Positions 14,368 to 23,582 of a stretch of 63,782 nucleotides of DNA are shown here, one piece after another (the stretch's first letter is position 1; the number at the start of each line of letters is the position of its first letter). The translations under genes were made by a program, and so were the position numbers. The notes below the pieces were generated by a model. That model was given only the letters and a program-made list of their open reading frames with translations. It did not search any database and had not been told where the DNA came from. This DNA is from Methanobrevibacter_A sp964547125 (GTDB lineage Archaea > Methanobacteriota > Methanobacteria > Methanobacteriales > Methanobacteriaceae): contig CAZJLS010000001.1 of NCBI GenBank assembly GCA_964547125.1, positions 1-63,782 of the forward strand, read 5' to 3'.

Positions 14368-16587
14368 TTATGTATGCATTTTTTTAACTTGTTTTATAAA
14401 TTCACCTAATACTTCATCACTTAAACCTTCAACATATTTTAGACTTCCAGCACATTCATGTCCTCCACCGTCTAATCCTGATTGGGGTACTTTTTTGGCA
14501 ATTATTGGTATAATATCATTCACACTAAAACCATACTTTTCGTTTACTGTATCAGTTGCACGTATAACTCCAAAATCAGGTCCATGAGATAAGGTTAATA
14601 TTGGTTTATCTTCACCTAATTTTTGCACTATATAATCATGAACAAACCCACAAGTTTTTCCAGGTGCAGGGAATGTGAATTTATGAGCATATTTTTCAAC
14701 ATCTAAAATGTTAAAGTATATTCCGTTTTCCAATTGTTCACTTTTTACATTAGGAATTGCTGCTTTTAATTGTGTATCTACTCGTTTTTGATATTCTGTG
14801 TATAGTGCATCAATCATTTTATCATGTTTGTCTAGATTGTCTACTCCAATTATTGTATCCATTATTCCTCGACCATTCATAAATCTAAGATAATATGATT
14901 CAAAATCTATACATTCTGCAATTTGTTTTAATCTTGGTTGACTGTATCCTTTTGTTTCAGCTAATTTTACATATTGGTCTACTTCAGGTCCTTCTGCATG
15001 GTCACCAGTTACTGCAATTCCAGGTAGGTGTTTGATAAGGTCTGTATTTTCTGGATTTATTATATGTGCAACTTCTGTTGCTAATGCTCCTGCTGTTATT
15101 TGTGAGTCTCCACCTACCAAGTATGGGTTTACATGTGTGTCTACATATTCATCAACAGTTACTTTCCCATCTATTACTTCTCCTGGAGAATGATGATCTA
15201 TGACAACTATTTCTATATCATAAATTTTTGCTTGCATTAATGCTACAAGATCTTCTTCTGTTGATCCATTATCTAATAAGACAATTATTGGTAGTTTTTG
15301 GCCATGTCTATCCAAATCTTCTAGTGCGAAACTTAAATCTTTTACAACATCTTCTAATTCATAGAATGGTGCTTTACTTGGTGAACGTTTGAAATAATGG
15401 TATTCTGCATCACTATCAGGATTTACTTCTTTTAATAATGGAACTATTGCTTTTTCCATTGCCACTCCAGAACATATCCCATCAGCATCGTTGTGATGTC
15501 TTAGAAGAACTGTTCTACCATCTAACATTGCTCTTCTTATTCTTTTAGCAGCTTCCATCATTTTTGGTTTTAATTTTTCAAGTATTGGACTTTCAATTAG
15601 GAAATCCACTTCTTCTGGTGTTGCACGTTCATCTAATGCATCATCTATTAGTTTTTCTAGTTTTTCACTTTTTTCAGGGCTTAATTTTTCAATAGATTGT
15701 GATTCTATTTGTATTTCCCCACTGTGAGTGTTAACTTCCCCATTTATTTCTACAATGTCATCTATTTCTATTTCTGGATATGCTCTCACACCTGCTTCAT
15801 CAAATGCTGCTACCCATGTTATTCCAGTTTCATCAGTCACAGTAAAAATTGTAGGACCACTTGTTTGTTGAATTTGAATAACTTGTGCATTTAAGTGCAC
15901 AACACTGTTTAAATCATCTTCAGTTAAGTCACCAATTTTTGTACGAGGTAATTCTTTTTTAAGTTTTCTTGTTTCATAATTTTTAGGATAAGCTGGTGCC
16001 ATATCAACTTCTTTTTTATGTTTTTTAATATCAATAATACGGACGAGAATGCTATCTCCTACTTTATGTGAAGGTCTTTCCATACGCATTAGACCCCATA
16101 CTTGATTGTTTAGACTTACAAAAACACCATATTTTTCAACACGGGTGATTCTACCTTTATATATTTCACCTAATTCTAAATCACTCATTTCACATAATGA
16201 ATCAAGTGTCCAAACAATATTTTTGGCTTGTTTTTTCTTTTCTTTTTTTATTTTCTCTTGTTTCTTTTTATCAACACATTCTTTACATTCATCAAATTTT
16301 TCATTTATACGTTTACCGCATGTTTTACACACATTAATACTTCCAGTACCTTTACAATTGTCACAATCTTCATAAACATTTATTGTTCCTTTTCCATTAC
16401 ATTTTTTACATGGTACTTCTTCTGTTGCTTCTAAATCGAAATGTGCTCTCGCATTTTTATTAACACCTTTAAAGTGTCCTCCAAGATTATGTGTTTCTGC
16501 ATAACCTGTACCGTCACATTCCGGGCATGTTTTAATATCTACTGATATTTGTCCTTTACCTTTACATTTACTGCATGTTTTTTTCAT
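14368..16587 (-). CDS. RecJ-like DHH phosphoesterase with DnaJ-type zinc finger and S1 domain
   Basis: This is an archaeal multidomain protein of the COG1107 type. The N-terminus has repeated CxxCxGxG motifs of a DnaJ-like zinc finger (about residues 3-90). A Lys-rich linker, an S1 RNA-binding domain (GEIYKGRITRVEKYGVFV, about 145-200) and an OB-fold follow. The DHH domain comes last, with RHHNDADGICSG near residue 365 and VIDHHSPGE near 470, and a C-terminal GGGHECAGS DHHA1-type motif. A nuclease or phosphodiesterase acting on RNA or DNA ends is expected. An upstream TTG at 16596 also opens the frame, but GGAT spacing favours the ATG at 16587 (MKKTCSKC). Confidence 0.88.
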   Translation of the reverse strand: MKKTCSKCKGKGQISVDIKTCPECDGTGYAETHNLGGHFKGVNKNARAHFDLEATEEVPCKKCNGKGTINVYEDCDNCKGTGSINVCKTCGKRINEKFDECKECVDKKKQEKIKKEKKKQAKNIVWTLDSLCEMSDLELGEIYKGRITRVEKYGVFVSLNNQVWGLMRMERPSHKVGDSILVRIIDIKKHKKEVDMAPAYPKNYETRKLKKELPRTKIGDLTEDDLNSVVHLNAQVIQIQQTSGPTIFTVTDETGITWVAAFDEAGVRAYPEIEIDDIVEINGEVNTHSGEIQIESQSIEKLSPEKSEKLEKLIDDALDERATPEEVDFLIESPILEKLKPKMMEAAKRIRRAMLDGRTVLLRHHNDADGICSGVAMEKAIVPLLKEVNPDSDAEYHYFKRSPSKAPFYELEDVVKDLSFALEDLDRHGQKLPIIVLLDNGSTEEDLVALMQAKIYDIEIVVIDHHSPGEVIDGKVTVDEYVDTHVNPYLVGGDSQITAGALATEVAHIINPENTDLIKHLPGIAVTGDHAEGPEVDQYVKLAETKGYSQPRLKQIAECIDFESYYLRFMNGRGIMDTIIGVDNLDKHDKMIDALYTEYQKRVDTQLKAAIPNVKSEQLENGIYFNILDVEKYAHKFTFPAPGKTCGFVHDYIVQKLGEDKPILTLSHGPDFGVIRATDTVNEKYGFSVNDIIPIIAKKVPQSGLDGGGHECAGSLKYVEGLSDEVLGEFIKQVKKMHT

Positions 16588-16821
16588 AGTTATCAATATC
16601 CTTTAGTATATACTTTTGAAAAAAGATAATCGTAATTTATAGTTTAATTCTAAAAATAAATAATATTTAGTTTTTTTATGGAAATTTCTACTTTTTTAAT
16701 TTTTTTTATATTATATTCTTTCCATTATCTTAATAATTCTAACATTAATTAATTATGTTTTTTATATGTAAAATATTTTTTTAATATTCAAAATATGGTT
16801 TGTCTCTAAAACTTTGTGTGA

Positions 16822-16920
16822 AATTAACAATTTTTCTCTATTTTATGTGTTATGGTGGTTTTCTCTCTTCCATTTGAGCCTGCAAATAATAATTTCTGGA
16901 AGTTTAGTCTTCTTTTGCAT
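16822..16920 (-). pseudogene. zeta-toxin-like kinase remnant
   Basis: The minus strand reads MQKKTKLPEIII, then after a one-base frameshift FAGSNGREKTTITHKIEK and a stop. This looks like the N-terminus of a zeta-type toxin (typically PxLIIIAGPNGSGKST). The P-loop is frameshifted, one glycine is replaced by Glu, and the rest of the gene is missing. Its ATG overlaps the end of the upstream small ORF by 17 bases, as in toxin-antitoxin operons. The assignment rests on a short stretch and is tentative. Confidence 0.5.
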
Positions 16921-17068
16921 AGACTCTCCTTCCGTTAGGATATTCTAAATATGGTTGATTAGTTTCATCATTATAATATGTGATAGGAAGTCCTTTAATT
17001 TTACATATTAGTTTATCTATTTCAATTGAAGCTTTAAATCTTTCAGTAAGTTCTTCATCAGAAATCAC
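16904..17068 (-). pseudogene. small antitoxin-like ORF upstream of the zeta-like remnant
   Basis: The minus-strand frame from a GTG at 17068 encodes about 54 residues: VISDEELTERFKASIEIDKL followed by CKIKGLPITYYND and YLEYPNGRRVYAKED. Small acidic proteins of this pattern precede zeta-toxin-like genes in other microbes, as far as I recognise the pattern. A stop (TAG) lies a few codons upstream in frame, and the alternative frame upstream reads SEENELDFTCDF-stop, so a frameshifted N-terminus is possible. It may be intact or a remnant. Confidence 0.4.
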
Positions 17069-17456
17069 ATGTAAAGTCTAATTCATTTTCTTCTGACAAT
17101 ATTATCGCTCCAATTTATATGATTAATCAGTTTTTTTTATGCTTTATTTAATATTATATTGATTTTCCATCTTTAAATAAATATTGTTATTGGAATAATT
17201 TTATTAAAATATCAATAAATAGTTAAATGAGGATTTCTATGGAATATGTGCTAACTATTTGATGATGAAATAGAACAAAGGATGAATATTTTAATATTTT
17301 GGATTTCTTCTTTTTAGATTTTATTAGTTTCTTTTTTTGTAAAATTATTGTTGTTTTGTAGAATATTTCATACTTAATTAAAAAAATCTGATAATTTTAT
17401 ATAATTCAGAATATAATATATTTATATTAATAAAATATAAGGTTGTGATTTTTTTT
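17069..17456. other. AT-rich intergenic region upstream of the AbrB/PIN pair
   Basis: About 390 bp with no convincing coding frame. TATA-like sequence TATAATATATTTATATTAATAAAATATAA-type repeats occur at about 17410-17440, directly before the antitoxin start, and probably hold its promoter. The rest looks like decayed DNA. Confidence 0.5.
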
Positions 17457-17690
17457 ATGAGTATGGCTAATAGTAAATTATATGGAAATGATGAGTTACA
17501 TTTACCTAAAATTATTAAAAAGGAATTTAAAAACTTTAAAATTGATAAAAATACCATTTTTGAGTGGGATATAAGAGATAATGAGATTATATTAACTCCT
17601 AGACAAAAAGTAACTTTTGATGATGTCTTTGGAATGATTGATGATGATGGTGAAGATTGGAATGTAGATGAGTTGGTTTATAATGACTAA
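17457..17690 (+). CDS. AbrB-type antitoxin of a VapBC-like module
   Basis: A 77-residue acidic protein. Residues about 14-52 (LHLPKIIKKEFKNFKIDKNT then FEWDIRDNEIILTPRQK) fit the swapped-hairpin AbrB/MazE DNA-binding fold. The C-terminal DDVFGMIDDDGEDWNVDE tail is the kind that binds and blocks the toxin. A GTG at 17445 could extend it by four residues; the ATG at 17457 is preferred. Its stop codon overlaps the toxin start by eight bases. Confidence 0.75.
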   Translation: MSMANSKLYGNDELHLPKIIKKEFKNFKIDKNTIFEWDIRDNEIILTPRQKVTFDDVFGMIDDDGEDWNVDELVYND

Positions 17691-18102
17691 ATTATTTTTT
17701 GATACTTCATTTATTATCCCAATATTCAAAAGAAACGACTCTAACAGACAGATTGTTGAAAATAACAAAAATATATTATTTGAAAACGAATGTTATATTA
17801 GCAATGGAATAATACAAGAAATTACAACAGTTATAATGATGAAAACCAAAAATATTGAATTAACTAAAAAAGCCTATTATTTCTTGAATGATAATTTTAC
17901 TGTGATTAACGAATTTGAAATTGAAAAATTTAATGACAGAGTGTTTTCAATATTTAACAAATATAATAAAGATACTTATAAAGCTAGTTTTATTGATTGT
18001 TCAAGTGTTATTATTGCAAATAATTTTGATTTGGATTATGTTGTGTCATTAGATAAATTTTTCAATAGATTTGAGGAAATCAGTCTTTTAGATTTAGAAT
18101 AA
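17683..18102 (+). CDS. PIN-domain toxin, VapC-like ribonuclease
   Basis: A 139-residue PIN protein starting MTKLFFDTSF. The acidic residues expected for the metal site are visible: Asp in FFDTSF, Glu in IIQEITT, Asp in SFIDCSSV and Asp in VVSLDKFF. VapC-type toxins are RNases that cut tRNA or rRNA unless held by the antitoxin encoded upstream. The gene overlaps the antitoxin by eight bases (ATGACTAA), a sign of translational coupling. An in-frame ATG at 17668 would add five residues. The module looks complete and sits between two broken elements. Confidence 0.8.
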   Translation: MTKLFFDTSFIIPIFKRNDSNRQIVENNKNILFENECYISNGIIQEITTVIMMKTKNIELTKKAYYFLNDNFTVINEFEIEKFNDRVFSIFNKYNKDTYKASFIDCSSVIIANNFDLDYVVSLDKFFNRFEEISLLDLE

Positions 18103-18228
18103 TCTTTTTTTATCTAAATTAATTATTCCTTTTAATATTTATGTTCGTAATTTTATCTTTTGCTTCTTTTATAAACATGATATAAGGATAATATTTTTTT
18201 TGAATAAATGAACAGTAACTTGTATAAA

Positions 18229-18715
18229 TTACAAAAATGAAAAGGTTTTTGGAGGTATGAATATAACGTCATCTTCTCTTTTAATAGAACCTTTTGAATT
18301 TGCAACTACAATTCCATATTCTGAACCTAATCTATTAATCGCATTTTTTATTTGTCCTTTTTTCTTTTCTCCTCTTCCAACTTCAATAGGAATTGGATTT
18401 TCAAAAACATCTTGCACTACAAAATCAACATTTTTATTTTTATTCGAATCATATTAAATAGAAAATGAATTTATTTGATTATTAGATAGATTAAATAAAC
18501 TAGATGCAACTAGATTTTCTATTAATAAACCTTCATATTCATCTGAATTTTTCATTGTATTACCAATAGTTAAAGATAATGCATGTCTTATGCTACTTGA
18601 AGCAAAATAATACTTCCAAGCTTTTTTTTATTCTTTTTGAAGAACCACCAAATGGTTCACAATGAAAAATTAATTGTGTTTTTTCTAAAAGATCTAAAAT
18701 GTAAACTTATGAAAT
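18229..18715 (-). pseudogene. DUF4143-type AAA ATPase, C-terminal remnant
   Basis: The minus strand can be read as KEIS-stop-VYILDLLEKTQLIFHCEPFG, then GSSKRIKK, a frameshift in an A run, WKYYFASSSIRHALSLTIGN, EYEGLLIENLVAS, a TAA stop, then NVDFVVQDVFENPIPIEVG and YGIVVANSK to the end. This matches the C-terminal half of the archaeal/bacterial AAA plus DUF4143 family (nuclease-like end with DFVV...PIEVG). Two in-frame stops and one frameshift are visible and the P-loop ATPase half is gone. Only the last 62 codons remain as an open frame. Confidence 0.72.
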
Positions 18716-18933
18716 TTCTTTATTTTTTATCTAAAGACATATATAAATTTTTTTTTAATATGTTTTTTGTTGTAGAAAATGTGGGTTTTTGTGGTGTTTT
18801 TTTCTAAATAAAAATCTAATTTCAACTTATTGTTGGTTTGTGGTTTTAAAAGTAGTTTTAAGAAAAAAAGAGAAAAAAATATTAAACTTTTTAAAGTTTA
18901 ATTTAAAGAAAAAAATTAAGATTTGGTTTTTTT

Positions 18934-19320
18934 TTATGAGTTCCAGAATCCATGTACGGTACAGTATTCATTTGCTTTACAGTCTGCAACATCTGCACAA
19001 ACATCAAATACTGCTTTTGGTTCATCACCTGGTTTTAAGGATGCAACATATATTTTATCATTAACAATTAATTCAATAAATGCGATGTAATGGTCGTCAT
19101 CCATTGGGTGGGTTACTTCTCCAACTTCAACAACTATTTTGTCATCTTCTTTTTTAATAATTGGTATGTGTTTTACTCCACCTTCTTCTAATTGTCGTGG
19201 TTCTAGTAATTCCATTGCTTCTCCACAACAAACTAATTCTCCGCCGCCAACATTGGTTACAATAACAACGTTTCCACAAATATTACATTTGTATACTTCA
19301 TATTTTTCTGATACTGCCAT
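18934..19320 (-). CDS. desulfoferrodoxin / superoxide reductase
   Basis: This protein reduces superoxide to peroxide without making oxygen, an oxygen defence of anaerobes. The N-terminal desulforedoxin-like iron site is YKCNICGN and ELVCCGEAM. The catalytic site II has His in VKHIPII and VTHPMDDDHYIAF and the Cys/His of NEYCTVHGFW. The 128 aa fit the two-iron class. The ATG at 19320 follows GAGGAG at nine bases; the upstream in-frame TTG is not needed. It faces away from the broken ATPase. Confidence 0.95.
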   Translation of the reverse strand: MAVSEKYEVYKCNICGNVVIVTNVGGGELVCCGEAMELLEPRQLEEGGVKHIPIIKKEDDKIVVEVGEVTHPMDDDHYIAFIELIVNDKIYVASLKPGDEPKAVFDVCADVADCKANEYCTVHGFWNS

Positions 19321-19508
19321 ATTTGACAACTCCTCATAGTTTTTTAAAAAATTAACAAGTATTTTTCGTTAATTTTTTCATATACTATATAATTATCATA
19401 TATATAAATTTTTTTATTAATATTTTATCATATTATATATTAAAATACAATTAAAACTAGATATAATATTTAATATTAAAAAATATTTTTTTTGGGTAGG
19501 TAATATAT

Positions 19509-20429
19509 TTGAGTCTTATTATTACATATGTTGGTAAAAAAGGTTCTGTAATGGCCAGTGATAAAAGAAGGATATTGTTTACTGGAAATACAGAAAACCG
19601 TGAGAAATTAGAAGAAGATTTATATAGTGGGCAAATTCGCACAGATAAAGAATTGCAAAAAAGAGCTAAAGAATTTAATGTGTCCATAAAAATATCAGAT
19701 GATACTATAAAGATAAAAAATGTTGAAGATGCTATAATGGGGGAGGTAACTACAAGGGGTATGGTTGTTAAACGTAGAAGAATTTATGGTGTTAAAAACG
19801 GATACCAAATATTGGAATTGGTAGGTTCTGAAAGAATATCCTCAGAAACTGGAAATGGGGGAATAGTAGTTTTTGGAAATGCTTTTGCAAAAAGAATGGC
19901 AAATCAATTAATACAAAAGTATTGGAAACCTTCATTTAGTTTAAAATATATGGGGGATATATTTGTAAAAGTTATTAAAAAAGTAGCTGCTCAAACACCT
20001 ACTGTTGGAGATAATTGTGATGTTGTTTTAACTCAAAAAAATTTCACAGAAAAGGATGCGCAAAATTACTTGGAGGGTTTAGTTAAAAGAGAAATTAAAG
20101 TAATAGAGAAAATAAGGGATCAATTAGCATCTGAGAGAATGAATCAGGTAAGAGAAATACAATTGGCCCAAAAAATAATTGATGAAGGTGAAGTAGGTTT
20201 TATAACAAATATCACAGATAATAGAGTTGAAGTTAAGCTTGCAAATAATGTTCAGGCATTTGATTATAATTGGAAAGAGGTGGCAAAACCTGGAAATAAA
20301 ATAATTATGCTTTGTAATTCTCCTAATGAAATTAAAAATGGGGATAAAATAGTTATTGCTTCAGAAACATTATGTGCAGAAAGAACAGAAACAGAATTAA
20401 CTTGTGATGTAATATTATGCAATCTATGA
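19509..20429 (+). CDS. DUF2121 family protein (methanogen-specific, unknown function)
   Basis: A 306-residue protein starting LSLIITYVGKKGSVMASDKR, the conserved start of a family found in methanogens. The next conserved blocks are MGEVTTRGMVVKRRRIYGV and GNGGIVVFGNAFAKRMANQ. The early ASDKR resembles the N-terminal strand region of Ntn-hydrolase (proteasome-like) folds, but no activity is known to me. The start is a TTG at 19509, because the conserved N-terminus begins there; a weak GGTAGG lies before it. It is 31 bp upstream of an MBL-fold hydrolase in the same direction. Confidence 0.8.
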   Translation: MSLIITYVGKKGSVMASDKRRILFTGNTENREKLEEDLYSGQIRTDKELQKRAKEFNVSIKISDDTIKIKNVEDAIMGEVTTRGMVVKRRRIYGVKNGYQILELVGSERISSETGNGGIVVFGNAFAKRMANQLIQKYWKPSFSLKYMGDIFVKVIKKVAAQTPTVGDNCDVVLTQKNFTEKDAQNYLEGLVKREIKVIEKIRDQLASERMNQVREIQLAQKIIDEGEVGFITNITDNRVEVKLANNVQAFDYNWKEVAKPGNKIIMLCNSPNEIKNGDKIVIASETLCAERTETELTCDVILCNL

Positions 20430-20460
20430 GAAAAATTTTAATAGGATTGATAAAAAGATT

Positions 20461-21336
20461 ATGAGAATAACATTTTTAGGTTCTGGTGGCGGAAGATTCG
20501 CAACAATCAGTCAGAAAAGAATGACTGGGGGATTTAGGATAGATAATTATGGTGGATGTAATTATCATGTTGATCCAGGTCCAGGTGCATTAATACGTTC
20601 ATATCAGTTTGGATTCAATCCTACAAAACTTGATGGGATATTTGTTTCTCATACTCACACAGATCATTATAATGATGCGGAAATACTTATAGAGGCAATG
20701 ACTCGAGGTATGACTCGAGAAAATGGTTATATATTTGGTAGTGAAAGTGTTTGTAAAGGTTATAAACAGTGGGGTCCTGCAATAAGCAATTATCATAAAT
20801 CTAATTCAAAAGTTTTAACATTAAAACCAGGTAAAGTGCATAAAACAGATAAACTTCTTATAAGGGGGTCAAAAACAATACATGGTGATCCTAAAGGTGT
20901 AGGATTCCAAATGAGGGCAGATAAAATTAATGTATCTTATACATCTGATACTGAATACTTTAAAAATTTGCATTTATATCATAAAAATGCAGATATTCTT
21001 ATTGCTAGTGTGTTGCGTCCAGGAAAAGACACTATAAGGGGACATATGTGTTCAGCAGACTTTGTGAAATTATTGGATGAAGTTAAACCTAAATTAGCAT
21101 TTATAACTCATTTTGGATTTAAAATGATAGATAAAAATCCAATAAAAGAAGCACAATGGATAAGTAGAGAAACAGGTGTTAAGACAATAGCTGCAATAGA
21201 TGGTTTATCTGTAATAATTAATGGAAAAAATATAAGAGATTCTAGATACAGTATTTTGAAAACAAAAAAACATTATAATGAGATTTACACATCTGAGGTA
21301 GAAGATAAAAATTCTTATCTGGGTTTAACAAAATAA
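20461..21336 (+). CDS. MBL-fold metallo-hydrolase
   Basis: A 291-residue metallo-beta-lactamase-fold protein. The zinc motif is SHTHTDHYND (about residues 64-73). GGGRFATISQKR near the start, the HGDPKGVGFQ block, YTSDTEYF and the C-terminal AFITHFGFKM complete the metal-binding set. The fold is shared with tRNase Z and phosphodiesterases; the substrate is unknown. It follows the DUF2121 gene closely and probably forms an operon with it. Confidence 0.85.
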   Translation: MRITFLGSGGGRFATISQKRMTGGFRIDNYGGCNYHVDPGPGALIRSYQFGFNPTKLDGIFVSHTHTDHYNDAEILIEAMTRGMTRENGYIFGSESVCKGYKQWGPAISNYHKSNSKVLTLKPGKVHKTDKLLIRGSKTIHGDPKGVGFQMRADKINVSYTSDTEYFKNLHLYHKNADILIASVLRPGKDTIRGHMCSADFVKLLDEVKPKLAFITHFGFKMIDKNPIKEAQWISRETGVKTIAAIDGLSVIINGKNIRDSRYSILKTKKHYNEIYTSEVEDKNSYLGLTK

Positions 21337-21348
21337 AAAATTACTCTC

Positions 21349-22446
21349 TTATTTTAATTTTAAATTAGATGGATGGATAAATCCACTTCTAATCATATTA
21401 TCTGCTAAAACAATGCTAGTGGCAGCTTCACTAACACTAGTTACACGTGGACAAATACATGGGTCGTGGCGGCCATGAATATTTAATTCACATTCAGTAT
21501 TTTCTTTTAAATTAACACTATTTTGAGTTTTACTAATACTTGGAGTAGGTTTAATAGCAATACGTGAAACAATAGGCATTCCACTACTAATACCTCCTAA
21601 AATACCTCCACAATTATTAGAACTAGTTATAACTTTCTCATTTTCTATTCTGAACTCATCATTATTCTGTGAACCATTAAGATTAGCCACTTTAAAACCT
21701 AAACCAATTTCAACACCTTTAACACTATTAATTTCCATTAACGCTTTGGCTAATTCTCCATCTAAACGTCCATAAATAGGCTCACCTAATCCAACAGGAA
21801 CATTAACAGCAATAGTTTCAACAACACCACCAATACTATCACCATTTTTTTTACATTCTAAAATTAGGTCTTCCATATCTTTAGCAGCATTTAAATCTGC
21901 ACAGCGAATAGGATTCTTATTGATATTGGAACAAATTTCATCAAAATTAACAGATTTAGCTTTAATATCTCCAACTTGAACAACATGTGAAATAACTTTA
22001 ATATTTGAGGTTTCTAATAATTTTTTACTTATTGCTCCACCAATAACATGTCCAATAGTAGCACGAGCACTGCCGCGGCCACCACCATTATAATCATAAT
22101 TACCATACTTACTAAACCAACCATAATCGCCATGGCCTGGACGGGGGGTGAATTCTAAATTACTATAATCCTTAGAATGTTGGTTCTTATTAAAAACAAC
22201 ACACATTATTGGAGTACCATCAGTATAACCATTAAAAATACCAGATAAAATTTCAACCTTGTCAGCTTCTTTTCGACTAGTTGTAACTTTACTAGTTCCC
22301 GGTCGTCTTTTATTCAATTCAATTTGAATATCTTCTTCACTTAACTTAAGATTAGCAGGACAACCATCAATAACTGCACCTAATGCTTTACCATGTGATG
22401 AACCAAAACTTGTAACTTGAAAAATTTTACCAGTAGTGTTTGACAT
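21349..22446 (-). CDS. aroC: chorismate synthase
   Basis: The last step of the shikimate pathway: removal of phosphate from EPSP to give chorismate, using reduced flavin. The N-terminus has SFGSSHGKALGAVIDGCPA, followed by RRPGTSKVTTSRKE, then GDYGWFSKYGNYDYNGGGRG-type substrate loop with RGSARAT. GGILGGISSGMPI and HGRHDPCICPR are near the C-terminus. The 365 aa are normal. It is convergent with the MBL gene, only 12 bp away. Confidence 0.97.
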   Translation of the reverse strand: MSNTTGKIFQVTSFGSSHGKALGAVIDGCPANLKLSEEDIQIELNKRRPGTSKVTTSRKEADKVEILSGIFNGYTDGTPIMCVVFNKNQHSKDYSNLEFTPRPGHGDYGWFSKYGNYDYNGGGRGSARATIGHVIGGAISKKLLETSNIKVISHVVQVGDIKAKSVNFDEICSNINKNPIRCADLNAAKDMEDLILECKKNGDSIGGVVETIAVNVPVGLGEPIYGRLDGELAKALMEINSVKGVEIGLGFKVANLNGSQNNDEFRIENEKVITSSNNCGGILGGISSGMPIVSRIAIKPTPSISKTQNSVNLKENTECELNIHGRHDPCICPRVTSVSEAATSIVLADNMIRSGFIHPSNLKLK

Positions 22447-22585
22447 TTTAATAAAAACTCTCCAAAAAAAATAATATAAATTAATTTTTTTTATAATTAT
22501 TTAATATTTATGAAAAATTAAACATATAAAATAATATTATAAAAATATATTAAATTAAGTACAAATTTAAAGGAGTATTAGAATT

Positions 22586-23572
22586 ATGGATTTCCCAACT
22601 ACAAGAATGAGAAGACTTAGAAAAAACCAAAACATCCGTGATATTCTAAGTGAAACCAAATTAATGAAAGAAGACTTGATTTATCCAATATTTGTTAAAG
22701 ATGGCTTGAAAGATGGTGAAAAAGAAGAAATATCAACAATGCCTGATGAATACCGTTACAGTGTTAATGATGCAGTTGAATTTGCTAAAAAATTAGAAGA
22801 GGATGGATTAAAATCAATTATTGTCTTCGGAATACCTTTGGATGAAGAAAAAGATAGTGTTGGAACACCTGCATTTAAACAAAATGGTATTGTTCAAAGA
22901 ACAATAAAAAAATTAAAAGAAGAAACAAACTTAATTGTTATTGGTGATGTTTGTTTATGCCAATACACTTCACATGGACACTGTGGTTTATTAAAAGAAT
23001 CAAATGATAGCTTTGAAGTGTTAAATGATGATACTTTAGAATATCTCTCTAAAGTTGCAGTTTCACAAGCACGTGCAGGTGCAGATATTGTAGCACCTTC
23101 TGATATGATGGATGGTAGAGTAAGTGCAATAAGAGAAGCTCTAGATAATGAAGGCTTTGAAGATGTTATCATAATGTCTTATTCTGCAAAATATGCATCA
23201 ACATATTATGCTCCATTCCGTGAAGCAGCTTGCAGTGCACCAGGCAAAGGAAACCGTAAAGCTTATCAAATGGACCCAGCTAATTCAAAAGAAGCATTAC
23301 GTGAAGTAGAATTAGATATAATTGAAGGCGCAGATATTGTTATGGTTAAACCAGCATTACCATGTTTAGATATTATAAAATCTGTTAAAGATAATTTTAA
23401 CATGCCAATTGCAACATACAGTGTTAGCGGAGAATACTCAATGATTAAAAATGCAATTACAAATGATATTCTTCCTGAAGAAACAATAATCGAAACAATG
23501 CTATCAATTAAAAGAGCAGGTGCAGATTTAATAATAACAAACTTCGCACCAGATTTATTAAAAAAATTGTAA
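22586..23572 (+). CDS. hemB: delta-aminolevulinic acid dehydratase (porphobilinogen synthase)
   Basis: It condenses two 5-aminolevulinates to porphobilinogen, feeding F430, cobamide and heme-like tetrapyrroles. The metal-site cysteines are in VCLCQYTSHGHCG. Two active-site lysines are in MSYSAKYASTYYAPFREA-type and VMVKPALPCLDI motifs. The 328 aa are normal and AAAGGAG precedes the ATG. hemL, the preceding step, is at 45.7 kb. The CitG-like gene follows after 10 bp. Confidence 0.97.
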   Translation: MDFPTTRMRRLRKNQNIRDILSETKLMKEDLIYPIFVKDGLKDGEKEEISTMPDEYRYSVNDAVEFAKKLEEDGLKSIIVFGIPLDEEKDSVGTPAFKQNGIVQRTIKKLKEETNLIVIGDVCLCQYTSHGHCGLLKESNDSFEVLNDDTLEYLSKVAVSQARAGADIVAPSDMMDGRVSAIREALDNEGFEDVIIMSYSAKYASTYYAPFREAACSAPGKGNRKAYQMDPANSKEALREVELDIIEGADIVMVKPALPCLDIIKSVKDNFNMPIATYSVSGEYSMIKNAITNDILPEETIIETMLSIKRAGADLIITNFAPDLLKKL

Positions 23573-23582
23573 GAATGATAAA

